Shown one piece after another: positions 8,784-17,375 of a stretch of 36,919 nt of DNA; position 1 is the stretch's first letter, and each line of letters starts with the position of its first letter. The stretch comes from Desulfobulbus sp. (GTDB taxonomy: Bacteria > Desulfobacterota > Desulfobulbia > Desulfobulbales > Desulfobulbaceae). The stretch spans positions 1 to 36,919 of the forward strand of contig WQZH01000020.1 of NCBI GenBank assembly GCA_009780825.1, written 5' to 3'. The notes beneath the pieces were generated by a model, which did no database searches, had not been told where the DNA came from, and saw nothing but the letters and a program-made list of their open reading frames with translations. The translations under genes were made by a program, and so were the position numbers.

Positions 8784-9208
8784 ACCGGGAGCCGATCATC
8801 GTCGCCTTCTGCTGCAATTGGTGCTCCTATGCCGCCGCCGACCTGGCCGGGATCACCCGCCTGCAATATCCCGGCTCAGTCAGGATCATCCGGGTCATGT
8901 GTTCGGGCATGGTGCATCCGGAAATGGTGTTTCATGCCCTGAACAAAGGTACAGACGGGGTGATCATCGTCGGCTGCCACCTCGGCGAGTGCCATTACAT
9001 CAAAGGGAACGAGATGGCCTTGGCCCGGGCCGAAATCATCGCCGATACCCTTGAAGACCTGGGGATTGCCGCTGAACGGTTTCAGCTCGTCTGGGTGTCG
9101 TCATCCGAACCGGAACGATTGGTCAAGGCCTTCCGGGAAATGGACGAGCGCCTGTGTGCCGCGAAAACTCCGAATGCTGCCGATGCGGAGAGGTTGATCG
9201 ATGAATGA
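8780..9208 (+). CDS. mvhD: MvhD-type [2Fe-2S] subunit linking hydrogenase to HdrA
   Basis: 142 residues of the methyl-viologen-reducing hydrogenase delta family. It carries electrons from the hydrogenase small subunit to HdrA. The cysteine pattern is intact: CCNWCSYAAAD at residues 10-20, MCSGMVHPE around 40-48, and GCHLGECHY around 67-75. In some methanogens the homologue VhuD has selenocysteine in its first motif; here the codon is an ordinary Cys. The ATG overlaps the hdrA stop (ATGA) and the gene overlaps mvhG by eight bases. The weakly conserved tail after residue 125 is normal for the family. Confidence 0.92.
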   Translation: MNREPIIVAFCCNWCSYAAADLAGITRLQYPGSVRIIRVMCSGMVHPEMVFHALNKGTDGVIIVGCHLGECHYIKGNEMALARAEIIADTLEDLGIAAERFQLVWVSSSEPERLVKAFREMDERLCAAKTPNAADAERLIDE

Positions 9209-10121
9209 TACGCCGCCGCGGCCCCGGCTGAGTTGCGAATCGCTGCACGCCTGTTCCGGTTGCGAGGTCGCGCTGATCAACAGCGGCGACCTGTTTCTTG
9301 GCCTGTTGGAGCAGGTGGCCATCGTCCATTTCCCGCTGATCATGGACCACAAATACGCGGGTGGGGCAAAGGAGAGGCTTGACCTGCCCCAGGCCGAGAT
9401 CGGCCTGGTATCGGGCGGGGTGGCCACCAAGAAGCATCTGGAAATACTGCGGACCATGCGTGCCCAGTGCCAAACCCTGGTGGCCTTTGGCACCTGCGCC
9501 ACCCATGGCGGCATTCCCGCCCTGCGGAATCAATGGACAGCTAAACAGGCATTTCATACGATTTTTCATCAAGATGGAGATGAAAGTTCAGCCACATTCG
9601 ATGACTCTTCTCTGTTGGATCGAGTCTACAGCATCGATGAACAGGTGGAGGTCGATCTGTTTCTGCCCGGCTGTCCCCCCCATCCGGAAACGATCATTGA
9701 GGCGGTGGGTTCTCTGGTGAGCGGACAACAGCCGCATTGCACCGAAAAGAGCGTGTGCGAACATTGCCCCATGGTCCGTACCGGCACGAGCCAGCCGACC
9801 GTGCGGCGGTTTTTGAACAATGCCGACTACGATCCCGCAGAACCGGTCAGCGCAACGCGTTGTCTGCTCGAACAGGGACTGCTGTGCATGGGCCCGGTGA
9901 CCGCCAGCGGATGCGGCGGCAGGGAAACGCCGCAGTGCATCCGGGCCCGTGTCCCTTGCCGGGGCTGTTATGGACCGGTGCGGCGCCAGAGCAACCAGTT
10001 GCTCGATATACTCAATGCCCTGGCCAGCAAGGGCATCGACTATCGGACTATTGTCGACCGCCAGTCCCTGCTGCGGTTCAGCGGGGCCCACGGTCTGCTC
10101 AAGCCACGCATACGAGGATAA
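9201..10121 (+). CDS. mvhG: Group 3 [NiFe] hydrogenase small subunit (MvhG-like)
   Basis: 306 residues. It carries the iron-sulfur relay from the NiFe site. Proximal cluster ligands are visible: C18-S-G-C21-E, C99 in FGTCATHGG and C158 in LPGCPPHPE. The C-terminal half has further cysteines (CEHCPM; a GCGGRETPQC-x5-PCRGC stretch) able to hold extra [4Fe-4S] clusters. There is no twin-arginine signal, which fits a cytoplasmic group 3 enzyme. It sits between mvhD and mvhA with an eight-base overlap upstream. Family assignment is firm; the exact subgroup (3a/3c) rests on the neighbouring hdr genes. Confidence 0.92.
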   Translation: MNDTPPRPRLSCESLHACSGCEVALINSGDLFLGLLEQVAIVHFPLIMDHKYAGGAKERLDLPQAEIGLVSGGVATKKHLEILRTMRAQCQTLVAFGTCATHGGIPALRNQWTAKQAFHTIFHQDGDESSATFDDSSLLDRVYSIDEQVEVDLFLPGCPPHPETIIEAVGSLVSGQQPHCTEKSVCEHCPMVRTGTSQPTVRRFLNNADYDPAEPVSATRCLLEQGLLCMGPVTASGCGGRETPQCIRARVPCRGCYGPVRRQSNQLLDILNALASKGIDYRTIVDRQSLLRFSGAHGLLKPRIRG

Positions 10122-10122
10122 C

Positions 10123-10200
10123 ATGGTTGTTCAGGAAAAGGTCACCTTACGCCCTGGCAAGCCATGGGAACGATCCACCCCCAGAGGAAGAGCCGCATGA
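10123..10200 (+). CDS. Possible 25-residue leader ORF before mvhA
   Basis: An ATG two bases after the mvhG stop codon, preceded by GAGGATAAC, opens a 25-codon frame (MVVQEKVTLRPGKPWERS...) whose TGA overlaps the mvhA ATG as ATGA. Every other junction in this operon uses the same kind of overlap, so this tiny frame may serve to couple mvhA translation to mvhG. I recognise no family. It could be chance in a 75-base spacer. Confidence 0.35.
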   Translation: MVVQEKVTLRPGKPWERSTPRGRAA

Positions 10201-11642
10201 CCCAGGTGATCAGTATTCATCCGGTGACCCGCATCGAAGGGCACGCCCGGATAGACATCCATCTTGACGATTCCGGCCAGGTATCCGACGCTCGGCTGCA
10301 TATCGACGCCTTGCGCGGTTTCGAACAGTTCGTCGTCGGCAGGCCAGCCGAGGAGATCCCCCGGATTGTCAGCCGGATCTGCGGCGTTTGTCCTTGGATG
10401 CACCATCTGGCCGCAGCCAAGGCCATCGATGGCTGTTTTGCCGTCACGCCACCGCCCGCTGGCAATCTTTTACGTGAACTGTGTCATGTATTGGCTCATA
10501 TTCACGATAAAATTCTTCATTTTTTCTTTCTTGCCTCTCCGGATTTCATTTTTGAGCCAGACAGCGACTTCTCGGTGCGCAACATCATGGGACTGGTCCG
10601 CCGCGAGCCCGGACTGGCCGCCGAAGTGGTACGGATGCGCCAGCTTAGCCTCATGATGCTCGAACGGATCGCCGGCAAGGCTGTCCATCCGGTGGCCGCG
10701 GTGGTGGGCGGCTTCGCCAAACCGATGACCGGGGAGGAGCGGCAGGGTCTGCTGGCAGACGGCCGGATATTGCTTGATTTCGCCTGTCGGGCCTTGCGGT
10801 ATGCCAAGGAGAAAGTTTTTTGCCGGTTTGCCGATGAAGAGTCGGCGCTGAACCCGATCACCACCGGGTTTCTCGGCACGGTCGACGGGCAGGGGAACCT
10901 GCGGTTCTATGAAGGGTTGCTGCGCCTGATGCGGGCCGACTCCAGCGTGACCGCCTTCGCGGCGCCGGACTATGCCAGCCACCTATCTGAGTGGGTTGAA
11001 CCATGGTCCACGGCCAAAATGGTCTATGCCAGCGCCTGGAACGAAGGATTTTCTCTGGACCCCGATGCGCCCAGGGGAATCTACCGCGTGAATACCCTGG
11101 CCCGGCTCAATGTCTGCGACCGGATAGCCACCCCGCTGGCTCAGGCTGAGCTGGAAGCCTTTCGCGCCCGGTTCGGACGTCCGGCTCAGGGCACCCTGTT
11201 GGCTCATTGGGCCCGGTTGATCGAATTGGTCTACGCCTGTGAGCGCGTACTGGAATTGCTGGCGGATGAACGGATCACCGGGCCGCTCATCCGTACTCCG
11301 GCCGAACCGCGGGCAGGGCGTGGAATTGGTCATGTCGAAGCGCCACGCGGCACCCTGATCCACGATTACACGACCGACGACAACGGCTGCATTGTCCGCG
11401 CCAACCTGATCGTGGGCACTACCCACAATATCGCACCAATGAACATGAATGTCCGCCGGGCTGCGGCCAATTTGGCTGTCAAAGCCACGGCCGACGCGAT
11501 GTTCCTCAACCGGATCGAAATGGCGGTGCGCGCCTACGACCCCTGAATTTCCTGCGCCACGCACCGCCTGGATGGCGGGCTGCCACTTGTTGTCACCCTC
11601 GTTGATCATCGCGGCATGGTGCTTCGCACCTTGCACCGGTGA
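10197..11642 (+). CDS. mvhA: [NiFeSe]-type hydrogenase large subunit, MvhA-like, with predicted selenocysteine at TGA 11544-11546
   Basis: Catalytic subunit of a group 3 hydrogenase. The N-terminal nickel motif is intact (R60-I-C62-G-V-C65-x3-H69), and the start MTQVISIHPVTRIEGHA is typical. Ordinary translation stops at 11546 right after '...VRAYDP', exactly before the expected C-terminal nickel motif DP-C-x2-C-x2-H. Reading the TGA as selenocysteine gives DP-U450-I-S-C453-A-T-H456, a perfect match, then 25 residues (RLDGGLPLVV...VLRTLHR) to a TGA at 11640. The extension after the His is what the maturation protease removes. A stem-loop lies 22 bases past the TGA (see the SECIS entry), and the next gene overlaps the second stop by GTGA. 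Known NiFeSe hydrogenases, including VhuU and FruA of methanogens, carry Sec at this same position. A true premature stop is the alternative, but it would delete two of the four nickel ligands. Length with Sec: 481 residues. Confidence 0.88.
11561..11580 (+). promoter_or_regulatory. Candidate bacterial SECIS stem-loop
   Basis: CCGCC (11564-11568) pairs with GGCGG (11574-11578) around the loop TGGAT. Two more pairs (G11561-C11580, C11562-G11579) extend the stem past a bulged A. The loop begins 22 bases after the TGA and contains GG near its 5' side, within the usual spacing and loop features of bacterial SECIS elements read by SelB. It lies inside the coding sequence, as bacterial SECIS elements must. 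Confidence 0.6.
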
Positions 11643-11929
11643 TTCGTGGAATCCCTTTCGTTGAGAGCTGCGCTGTGTACGAAAAACAAGAACGCAACAA
11701 CAGAAGGCTGGTCAGGGTTGAGGCGCCAAGCTGCGCCTGCGGTTTCGTCGGCCACATGACTGTCGACGAACTGAAGCAACGGGCCGCCCATGACGATATG
11801 GACCTCAGTTGTCCAGTGTGCGGCCTGATTCACCTCAGCCGCGAAGAGATCGAAGAGCTGGAAAAACAGAAGGTGGTCTATTCGAAGCGGTACCGGGAGA
11901 TTCGGCGGCAGGCTGAGGCCGAATCCTGA
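11639..11929 (+). CDS. Small zinc-ribbon-like protein of the hydrogenase operon
   Basis: 96 residues from a GTG that overlaps the extended mvhA stop as GTGA; a GTG at 11675 is another possible start and would give 84 residues. Two Cys pairs, SCACGF and SCPVCGLIHL, about 26 residues apart, suggest a zinc ribbon; the C-terminal third is charged and helical (REEIEELEKQKVVYSKRYREI). I do not recognise the family. Its position between the catalytic subunit and hypF suggests a part in assembly or regulation of this hydrogenase, but nothing in the sequence shows which. Confidence 0.65.
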   Translation: MIRGIPFVESCAVYEKQERNNRRLVRVEAPSCACGFVGHMTVDELKQRAAHDDMDLSCPVCGLIHLSREEIEELEKQKVVYSKRYREIRRQAEAES

Positions 11930-12092
11930 CGCGGTGGACTTGGTTGTTCCGCGACCTCGTTTTGTGCGAATTAGGCAGGATGGATGCCCGCTGAAATAAT
12001 AGTGGTGCAACGCCCTGTTCCTTGCTAAGATGAAGCCGGGCAAGGATATTTACGTTGGCGGGTTTTATATTTTTCTCGTGCATCAAGATGCC

Positions 12093-14414
12093 ATGACTGT
12101 GACCTCGCATTCCACCTCGCATTCGGTCCGGGCGCTGCATATTTCCGTGCATGGGATCGTGCAAGGGGTCGGATTTCGGCCTTTTGTCTACCGGCTTGCC
12201 ATGCGGCACGGATTGACGGGCACGGTGGCCAATAACAGCGACGGCGTCATCATCCATATTGGCGGCCCGGCCGGAGCGCTTGATCATTTTGTGGTGGCGT
12301 TGCGCACCGATGCCCCGCCCATGGCGCGGATCGGCCGCATCGAGACGCATTGTGTCGAGAGCCTGCCTGAAGAAACAACCTTTCGTATCCTGCCAAGCCG
12401 GTGCGGTTCCCGCCCATCCACCCAGATCGCTCCGGATATCGCCCTGTGCGCCGACTGCCGGCGCGAAATTCTCGACCCGGCAAACCGCCGCTTCCGTTAT
12501 CCGTTCACCAATTGCACCAACTGCGGTCCACGGTTCACCATTGTCGAACGGATTCCCTATGACCGGCCCAATACCTCGATGCATCGTTTTTCCATGTGCG
12601 AGGATTGCCGCCGTGAATACCATGACCCGCTCGATCGCCGTTTTCACGCCCAACCCAATGCCTGCCCGGTCTGCGGCCCGCAGTTGAGTTGGCACGATAG
12701 CGAAGGGCGGTTGTTGCCGGGTGACTGTCTCACCCAAGCGGCCCAGGCCCTGGCCGCCGGCAAGGTCGTGGCGATCAAGGGGTTGGGTGGATTTCACCTG
12801 GCCGTGGACGGCAGTTCGGAGCCAGCGGTGGCAACGTTGCGCCAGCGCAAGATGCGACCGGCCAAACCCTTGGCAATCATGGTCCGTGATCTGGCGGCTG
12901 CCCATCAATACTGCCGGGTGACCGACCAGGAGGCGGCGTTGCTGGCCGCACCGGAACATCCGATCGTCCTGGTGTCCCGAAGGGAACATGCCGGTCTGGC
13001 CGAGGCGATCACTCCCGGTCTGGACTGCATCGGGGTGATGCTGTCCTACACGCCGCTCCACCTCCTGCTCCTCAGCCAACCGGCATCGCCACAGGTGTTG
13101 GTGATGACCAGCGGCAACCGCAGAGACGAGCCGATCTGCACCGGCAACGAGGAGGCGCTCCGCCGGTTGCGCGGTCTGGCCGATTTTTTCCTGCTCCACG
13201 ACCGGGACATCGTTACCCGGGTGGACGATTCGGTGGCCCGGATCATGGATGGCCGAATCCGGCTGCTGCGGCGGGCGCGCGGGTATTCACCGGTTCCTGT
13301 GCCGCTCAGTTGGCCGACCGCCGACATCCTCGCCTGCGGCGGGGAAATGAAAAACACCTTCTGCATCGTTCGCGGCAACGAGGCCTATCTGAGCCAGCAT
13401 ATCGGCGAATTGACCGGAGCCGATCAATTTGACTTTTTCCGGGAGAGCATCGACCATCTCCAGGCCGTGCTCGAAGTGACGCCGGAACAAGCCGCCTGTG
13501 ACCGCCATCCCGACTACCTCAGTTCCCGTTATGCCCATGACCGGGGTATGGTTTGCCACGAGGTGCAGCATCATCATGCCCATATCGGCGCGGTCATGGC
13601 CGAACATGGCCTGCAAGGGCCGGTGGCGGGTCTTGTTCTCGACGGCGCGGGTTACGGCGGCGACGGCACGGTCTTTGGCGGTGAAATCTATCAGGCAGAT
13701 CGCGGCGGCTTTGTCCGTTTGGCCAGATTGGCCCATTTGCCTCTGCCCGGAGGTGATCGGGCCGCAGAACAACCATGGCGCATGGCCATGGCCTTGCTGT
13801 ATAGTGGCTTGGGGGCAGACGGCCTTGCCGAACCGGCACTGCCGGCCAGTCTGATGAGCGTTGCCCGTACTGCGCGGGAGATGATTGGTCAGATGTTGGT
13901 CAAAGGCGTGAACTGTCCGCTGACCTCGAGTTGCGGCCGTCTGTTCGACGCGGTTTCGGCCTTGCTGGGCCTGTGCCTGGAAAGCGGCTACGAAGGCCAG
14001 GCCGCCATGCTCCTTGAACGCCAGGCAACCTTGGTCACGGACCGTGATGCCGCACCGGCCTATCCGGTCGTGCTGGATGAGGAAAACGGCGTGACAGTGA
14101 TCGCCAGCGCGCATCTGGCCGGGTTGCTCAGCCGCGATCTCCTGGCAGGCGTTGCGGTCCCGGTGATGGCCCGCCGCTTTCATCTCTGGCTGGTCGCCTC
14201 CTTGGAAACGCTCCTTGCGCATGTGCGCCAGCGGGCCGGATTGGGGACGGTGGTGCTGGCCGGCGGTTGTATGCAGAATCGATTACTCTATGAAACCCTG
14301 GCCATCCGGCTGCGCCAGTCTGGATTTACGGTGCATGGCGGCGAAATGGTGCCGATGAATGACGGCGGCATCGCCTTGGGTCAGGCCTATATCGGAGGTT
14401 TTCCATGTGTTTAG
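12093..14414 (+). CDS. hypF: Carbamoyltransferase HypF
   Basis: Makes the cyanide ligands of the NiFe centre by carbamoylating the HypE C-terminal cysteine. 773 residues, the usual length. Domains in order: acylphosphatase ('HGIVQGVGFRPFVYRLA' at about 17-33), two zinc fingers (CADCRREI...CTNCGPRF and CEDCRREY...CPVCGPQL, about 113-200), a YrdC-like domain ('GKVVAIKGLGGFHLA', about 225-240) and a Kae1-like carbamoyltransferase domain (HHHAH near residue 490; a VLAGGCMQNRLL stretch near the end). The ATG at 12093 starts just ahead of the acylphosphatase domain; an ATG at 12030 would add an unconserved 21-residue leader. It overlaps hypC by 10 bases. Confidence 0.95.
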   Translation: MTVTSHSTSHSVRALHISVHGIVQGVGFRPFVYRLAMRHGLTGTVANNSDGVIIHIGGPAGALDHFVVALRTDAPPMARIGRIETHCVESLPEETTFRILPSRCGSRPSTQIAPDIALCADCRREILDPANRRFRYPFTNCTNCGPRFTIVERIPYDRPNTSMHRFSMCEDCRREYHDPLDRRFHAQPNACPVCGPQLSWHDSEGRLLPGDCLTQAAQALAAGKVVAIKGLGGFHLAVDGSSEPAVATLRQRKMRPAKPLAIMVRDLAAAHQYCRVTDQEAALLAAPEHPIVLVSRREHAGLAEAITPGLDCIGVMLSYTPLHLLLLSQPASPQVLVMTSGNRRDEPICTGNEEALRRLRGLADFFLLHDRDIVTRVDDSVARIMDGRIRLLRRARGYSPVPVPLSWPTADILACGGEMKNTFCIVRGNEAYLSQHIGELTGADQFDFFRESIDHLQAVLEVTPEQAACDRHPDYLSSRYAHDRGMVCHEVQHHHAHIGAVMAEHGLQGPVAGLVLDGAGYGGDGTVFGGEIYQADRGGFVRLARLAHLPLPGGDRAAEQPWRMAMALLYSGLGADGLAEPALPASLMSVARTAREMIGQMLVKGVNCPLTSSCGRLFDAVSALLGLCLESGYEGQAAMLLERQATLVTDRDAAPAYPVVLDEENGVTVIASAHLAGLLSRDLLAGVAVPVMARRFHLWLVASLETLLAHVRQRAGLGTVVLAGGCMQNRLLYETLAIRLRQSGFTVHGGEMVPMNDGGIALGQAYIGGFPCV

Positions 14415-14683
14415 CCATTCCCATGCAGGTGGTCGCCATTGACGGCGGCAGCGATGACGTGCTCGACCCTCAGGTAGCCCTGGTGGAAAGCGATGGAATC
14501 CGCAAGGCCATCCGGCTGGAGATGGTCGACCGCATACCGATGGTGGGCGAGTACGTGATCATTCACGCCGGCTTTGCCATCCGCACCTTGACGGCGGAAG
14601 AGGCCGAATACAACCTCGATCTGATGCGACGGATGGTTGAGATGCTGGACGAGGACAACAATACGTCTGGAGCGTTGCAGTGA
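14405..14683 (+). CDS. hypC: Hydrogenase maturation chaperone HypC
   Basis: 92 residues beginning MCLAIPMQVVAID, the family signature; Cys2 becomes N-terminal after Met removal and carries the Fe(CN)2CO group passed from HypD to the large subunit. The body has the small beta-barrel pattern (VALVESDGIRKAIRLEMV, then VGEYVIIHAGFAI). It overlaps hypF and, by GTGA, hypD. With only one hypC here, it presumably serves the neighbouring MvhA. Confidence 0.95.
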   Translation: MCLAIPMQVVAIDGGSDDVLDPQVALVESDGIRKAIRLEMVDRIPMVGEYVIIHAGFAIRTLTAEEAEYNLDLMRRMVEMLDEDNNTSGALQ

Positions 14684-15792
14684 ATCTTGCCGATGAATTC
14701 CGCAGCAGGGAGGTCACTGCGCCGCTGGTGGCGGAGATCGCCCGTTCTTTGGAACATCCGGTCCGGATCATGGAGGTTTGCGGCACCCACACCATGTCGA
14801 TTTTTCGCCATGGCATCCGTTCGCTGCTGCCCGAAGGCATCAGTCTCCTGTCAGGGCCGGGCTGCCCGGTGTGCGTCACCCCGGCCAGCCATATCAACAC
14901 CATGCTCGCCGCCGCCGATCTGGAGCAGGTGACTGTCGCCACCTTCGGCGATCTGATCCGGGTGCCGGGCTGCACCCGGTCGCTGGCCGGCGCGCGAGCC
15001 CAGGGCGCCCGGGTGGAGATCGTCTATTCGCCCATGGATGCGCTGGATCTGGCGCAGCGTGAACCCGCGCGGACAGTGGTTTTTCCGGCCATCGGCTTCG
15101 AGACCACAGTCCCGACCATCGCCGCCACTATCCTTGCGGCCGACCGGATGGGCATCGACAACTTTGTGGTTATCGAGGCCAACAAGACCATGCCCCAGGC
15201 GTTGAGCGCCCTGATGAGCGATCCGGAACTCAAGGTCGACGGCCTGCTCTGCCCAGGGCATGTCAGCGCCATTATCGGCAGCAATGCCTACCGGCCGCTG
15301 GCCGAACGTCATGGTCTTGCCTGTGCCGTGGCTGGATTCGAGCCGGCCGATATCCTGGCCGGTTTACTCAGTCTGATCCGGCAGATCAACGCGGGCGAGC
15401 CCGGCGTGGAGAACTGCTATACCAGGGTAGTGAGCGCCGAAGGCAACGCCAGGGCCCGGAATCTGATCGATCAGGTCTTTGAACCGGCGGACAGCGAGTG
15501 GCGCGGTCTGGGTACAATTGCGGACAGCGGTCTGCGGCTGCGGGAGCGGTATCGCCGTTTCAACGGTTCCTCCCGGCTGAGGCTCAAAGTGCAACCCGCA
15601 CAGGAACCCAGAGGGTGCCGCTGCGGGGAGATCCTCAAGGGCCGGATGCTGCCGCCGGATTGTCCGCTGTACGGCAAGGCCTGTACGCCTCTGCAACCAA
15701 TCGGCCCCTGTATGGTCTCCAATGAAGGGACCTGCGCGGCCTATTTCCGCTACAGTGGAGGAGGCAAAGAGCGGCATGCAGCATCTGACTGA
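14680..15792 (+). CDS. hypD: Hydrogenase maturation protein HypD
   Basis: 370 residues; scaffold that assembles Fe(CN)2CO together with HypC and HypE. Family motifs are intact: MEVCGTHTMSIFRHGIR at about 31-47, GPGCPVCVTPASHI at about 64-77, an 'FPAIGFETTVPT' stretch and a C-terminal cysteine cluster holding a [4Fe-4S] centre (CRCGEILKG...PPDCPLYGKAC). The start is a GTG overlapping the hypC stop, so the two are probably translated as a coupled pair. Confidence 0.95.
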   Translation: MNLADEFRSREVTAPLVAEIARSLEHPVRIMEVCGTHTMSIFRHGIRSLLPEGISLLSGPGCPVCVTPASHINTMLAAADLEQVTVATFGDLIRVPGCTRSLAGARAQGARVEIVYSPMDALDLAQREPARTVVFPAIGFETTVPTIAATILAADRMGIDNFVVIEANKTMPQALSALMSDPELKVDGLLCPGHVSAIIGSNAYRPLAERHGLACAVAGFEPADILAGLLSLIRQINAGEPGVENCYTRVVSAEGNARARNLIDQVFEPADSEWRGLGTIADSGLRLRERYRRFNGSSRLRLKVQPAQEPRGCRCGEILKGRMLPPDCPLYGKACTPLQPIGPCMVSNEGTCAAYFRYSGGGKERHAASD

Positions 15793-15940
15793 TTTCTGTG
15801 CAGTTCGGTACAGGGCATTCTGTTGCTGCCCCTTTTTTGGCTGCGGGTAATGCTCTGTGGCCGAGACGACGCCCAAAAAGCATTGCATGCGGATTGTGTG
15901 CTAGCCATTATGCTCAACAACCTGACTTTTTGACGATTGC

Positions 15941-16957
15941 ATGGATATATTCATCAGCCTTGACCACGGCAGCGGCGGCTTGGCCAGCCAAAAATTGATC
16001 GGTGACCTCTTTTTCAAGTATCTCACCAGCCCGCAGTTGCGCGATTTGGAAGATTGTGCCGTGCTGGGCGAATACGCTGGCCGCATTGCCCTGTCCACTG
16101 ATAGTTATGTGGTCGATCCGCTGTTTTTTCCCGGCGGTGACATCGGCTGCCTGGCGGTGCATGGAACCATCAACGATCTGGCCATGCGCGGTGCCCGGCC
16201 ATTGGCCCTCAGCCTGGCACTGATCATCGAAGAGGGATTTTCCCTGCGCAGTCTGGAAGAGGTGATCGCCTCCGTGGCCGCTGCTTCCGAGGCAGCCGGG
16301 GTGGCGGTCGTCACCGGCGATACCAAGGTGGTGCCCAAGGGTAAGGTCGACCGGCTGTTCATCAACACCAGCGGCATCGGCCTGGCCTCGCACCGCTACA
16401 ACATCTCCGGCAAAAATGCCCAACCGGGCGATGCGGTCATTCTCTCCGGCACCCTGGCCGACCACGGCATCACCATCATGAGCTGCCAGGCAGGAATCGA
16501 TATCGGCGGCAACATCGCCAGCGATACCCAACCCCTGCATCGTCTGGTAGGGGCTGTGCTCGAAAACGATGCCGGCGCGGTTCATGTGCTGCGCGACCCG
16601 ACCCGTGGCGGATTGGCGACCTCCCTGTGCGAAATCGCCACCTCCTCCCGGGTCGATATCGTCATCGAGGAGGATCGGTTGCCAATCCGGCCGGCGGTCA
16701 ACAGCGCCTGCGAACTCATTGGGCTTGATCCGCTGTATCTGGCCAATGAGGGCAAATGCATCGTGGTATGCGACCGGGATGAAGCCGAGGAGATCCTGCA
16801 GACCATGCGCCACCTGCCTGAAGGGAGAGATGCCGCCCTGATCGGCTGGGTGAGCGAAGGACGACGGGCTGAGGGGCGGGTCAGCCTCACCACCCGGATC
16901 GGCGGTTGCCGGCTGCTCGAACCACTCACCGGCCAGCCGTTGCCGCGTATTTGCTGA
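15941..16957 (+). CDS. hypE: Carbamoyl dehydratase HypE
   Basis: 338 residues of the PurM/AIR-synthase fold that dehydrates the S-carbamoyl group to thiocyanate. The start DHGSGGLASQKLI is the family N-terminus, 'ALSTDSYVVDPLFFPGGDIG' binds ATP, DPTRGGLATSLCEIA is conserved, and the chain ends PRIC, the C-terminal cysteine that HypF modifies. A 148-base gap separates it from hypD, the largest in the hyp cluster; the gap holds no gene I can recognise. Confidence 0.95.
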   Translation: MDIFISLDHGSGGLASQKLIGDLFFKYLTSPQLRDLEDCAVLGEYAGRIALSTDSYVVDPLFFPGGDIGCLAVHGTINDLAMRGARPLALSLALIIEEGFSLRSLEEVIASVAAASEAAGVAVVTGDTKVVPKGKVDRLFINTSGIGLASHRYNISGKNAQPGDAVILSGTLADHGITIMSCQAGIDIGGNIASDTQPLHRLVGAVLENDAGAVHVLRDPTRGGLATSLCEIATSSRVDIVIEEDRLPIRPAVNSACELIGLDPLYLANEGKCIVVCDRDEAEEILQTMRHLPEGRDAALIGWVSEGRRAEGRVSLTTRIGGCRLLEPLTGQPLPRIC

Positions 16958-16984
16958 GAGCGTTTTATTGCGAAGGGAAAAAGT

Positions 16985-17371
16985 ATGCATGAATTATCTC
17001 TGGCCCACAATCTGATCGAGCAGATACTGGCCCTTGCCGCTGAACACCAGGCCCGGAAGGTCAACCGGGTGGTGGTGACCTTGGGGCCGTTTTCCGGGGT
17101 GGTGCGCGATTCGTTCGAATTTGGCTTCAACATCCTCAAACGAGAGCAAGAGCCGGTGCAGGACGCGCTCCTTGAACTTTTGGCCCCTGATCCGCAATAT
17201 ATCTGTTTCGATTGCGACAAAACCGTCAGCATCCCTCTCACTCGCCAGAACGATCGCCTGGAGTTGGCCAGTTGCAGCCTGGAGACGAAAAAATGCCCAT
17301 GGTGCGGTTCGAACCGGCTTTCTCCGAATGGCGGCACCGAACTGATCCTCAATCAACTTGAAATGGAGTAG
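16985..17371 (+). CDS. hypA: Nickel chaperone HypA
   Basis: 128 residues starting MHELSLAHNLIEQI; His2 and Glu3 are nickel ligands after folding. The zinc site is formed by CFDCDK and CPWCGSN about 35 residues apart. With HypB it delivers nickel to the large-subunit precursor. It is 27 bases from hypE and 4 bases from hypB. Confidence 0.95.
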   Translation: MHELSLAHNLIEQILALAAEHQARKVNRVVVTLGPFSGVVRDSFEFGFNILKREQEPVQDALLELLAPDPQYICFDCDKTVSIPLTRQNDRLELASCSLETKKCPWCGSNRLSPNGGTELILNQLEME

Positions 17372-17375
17372 CGGC

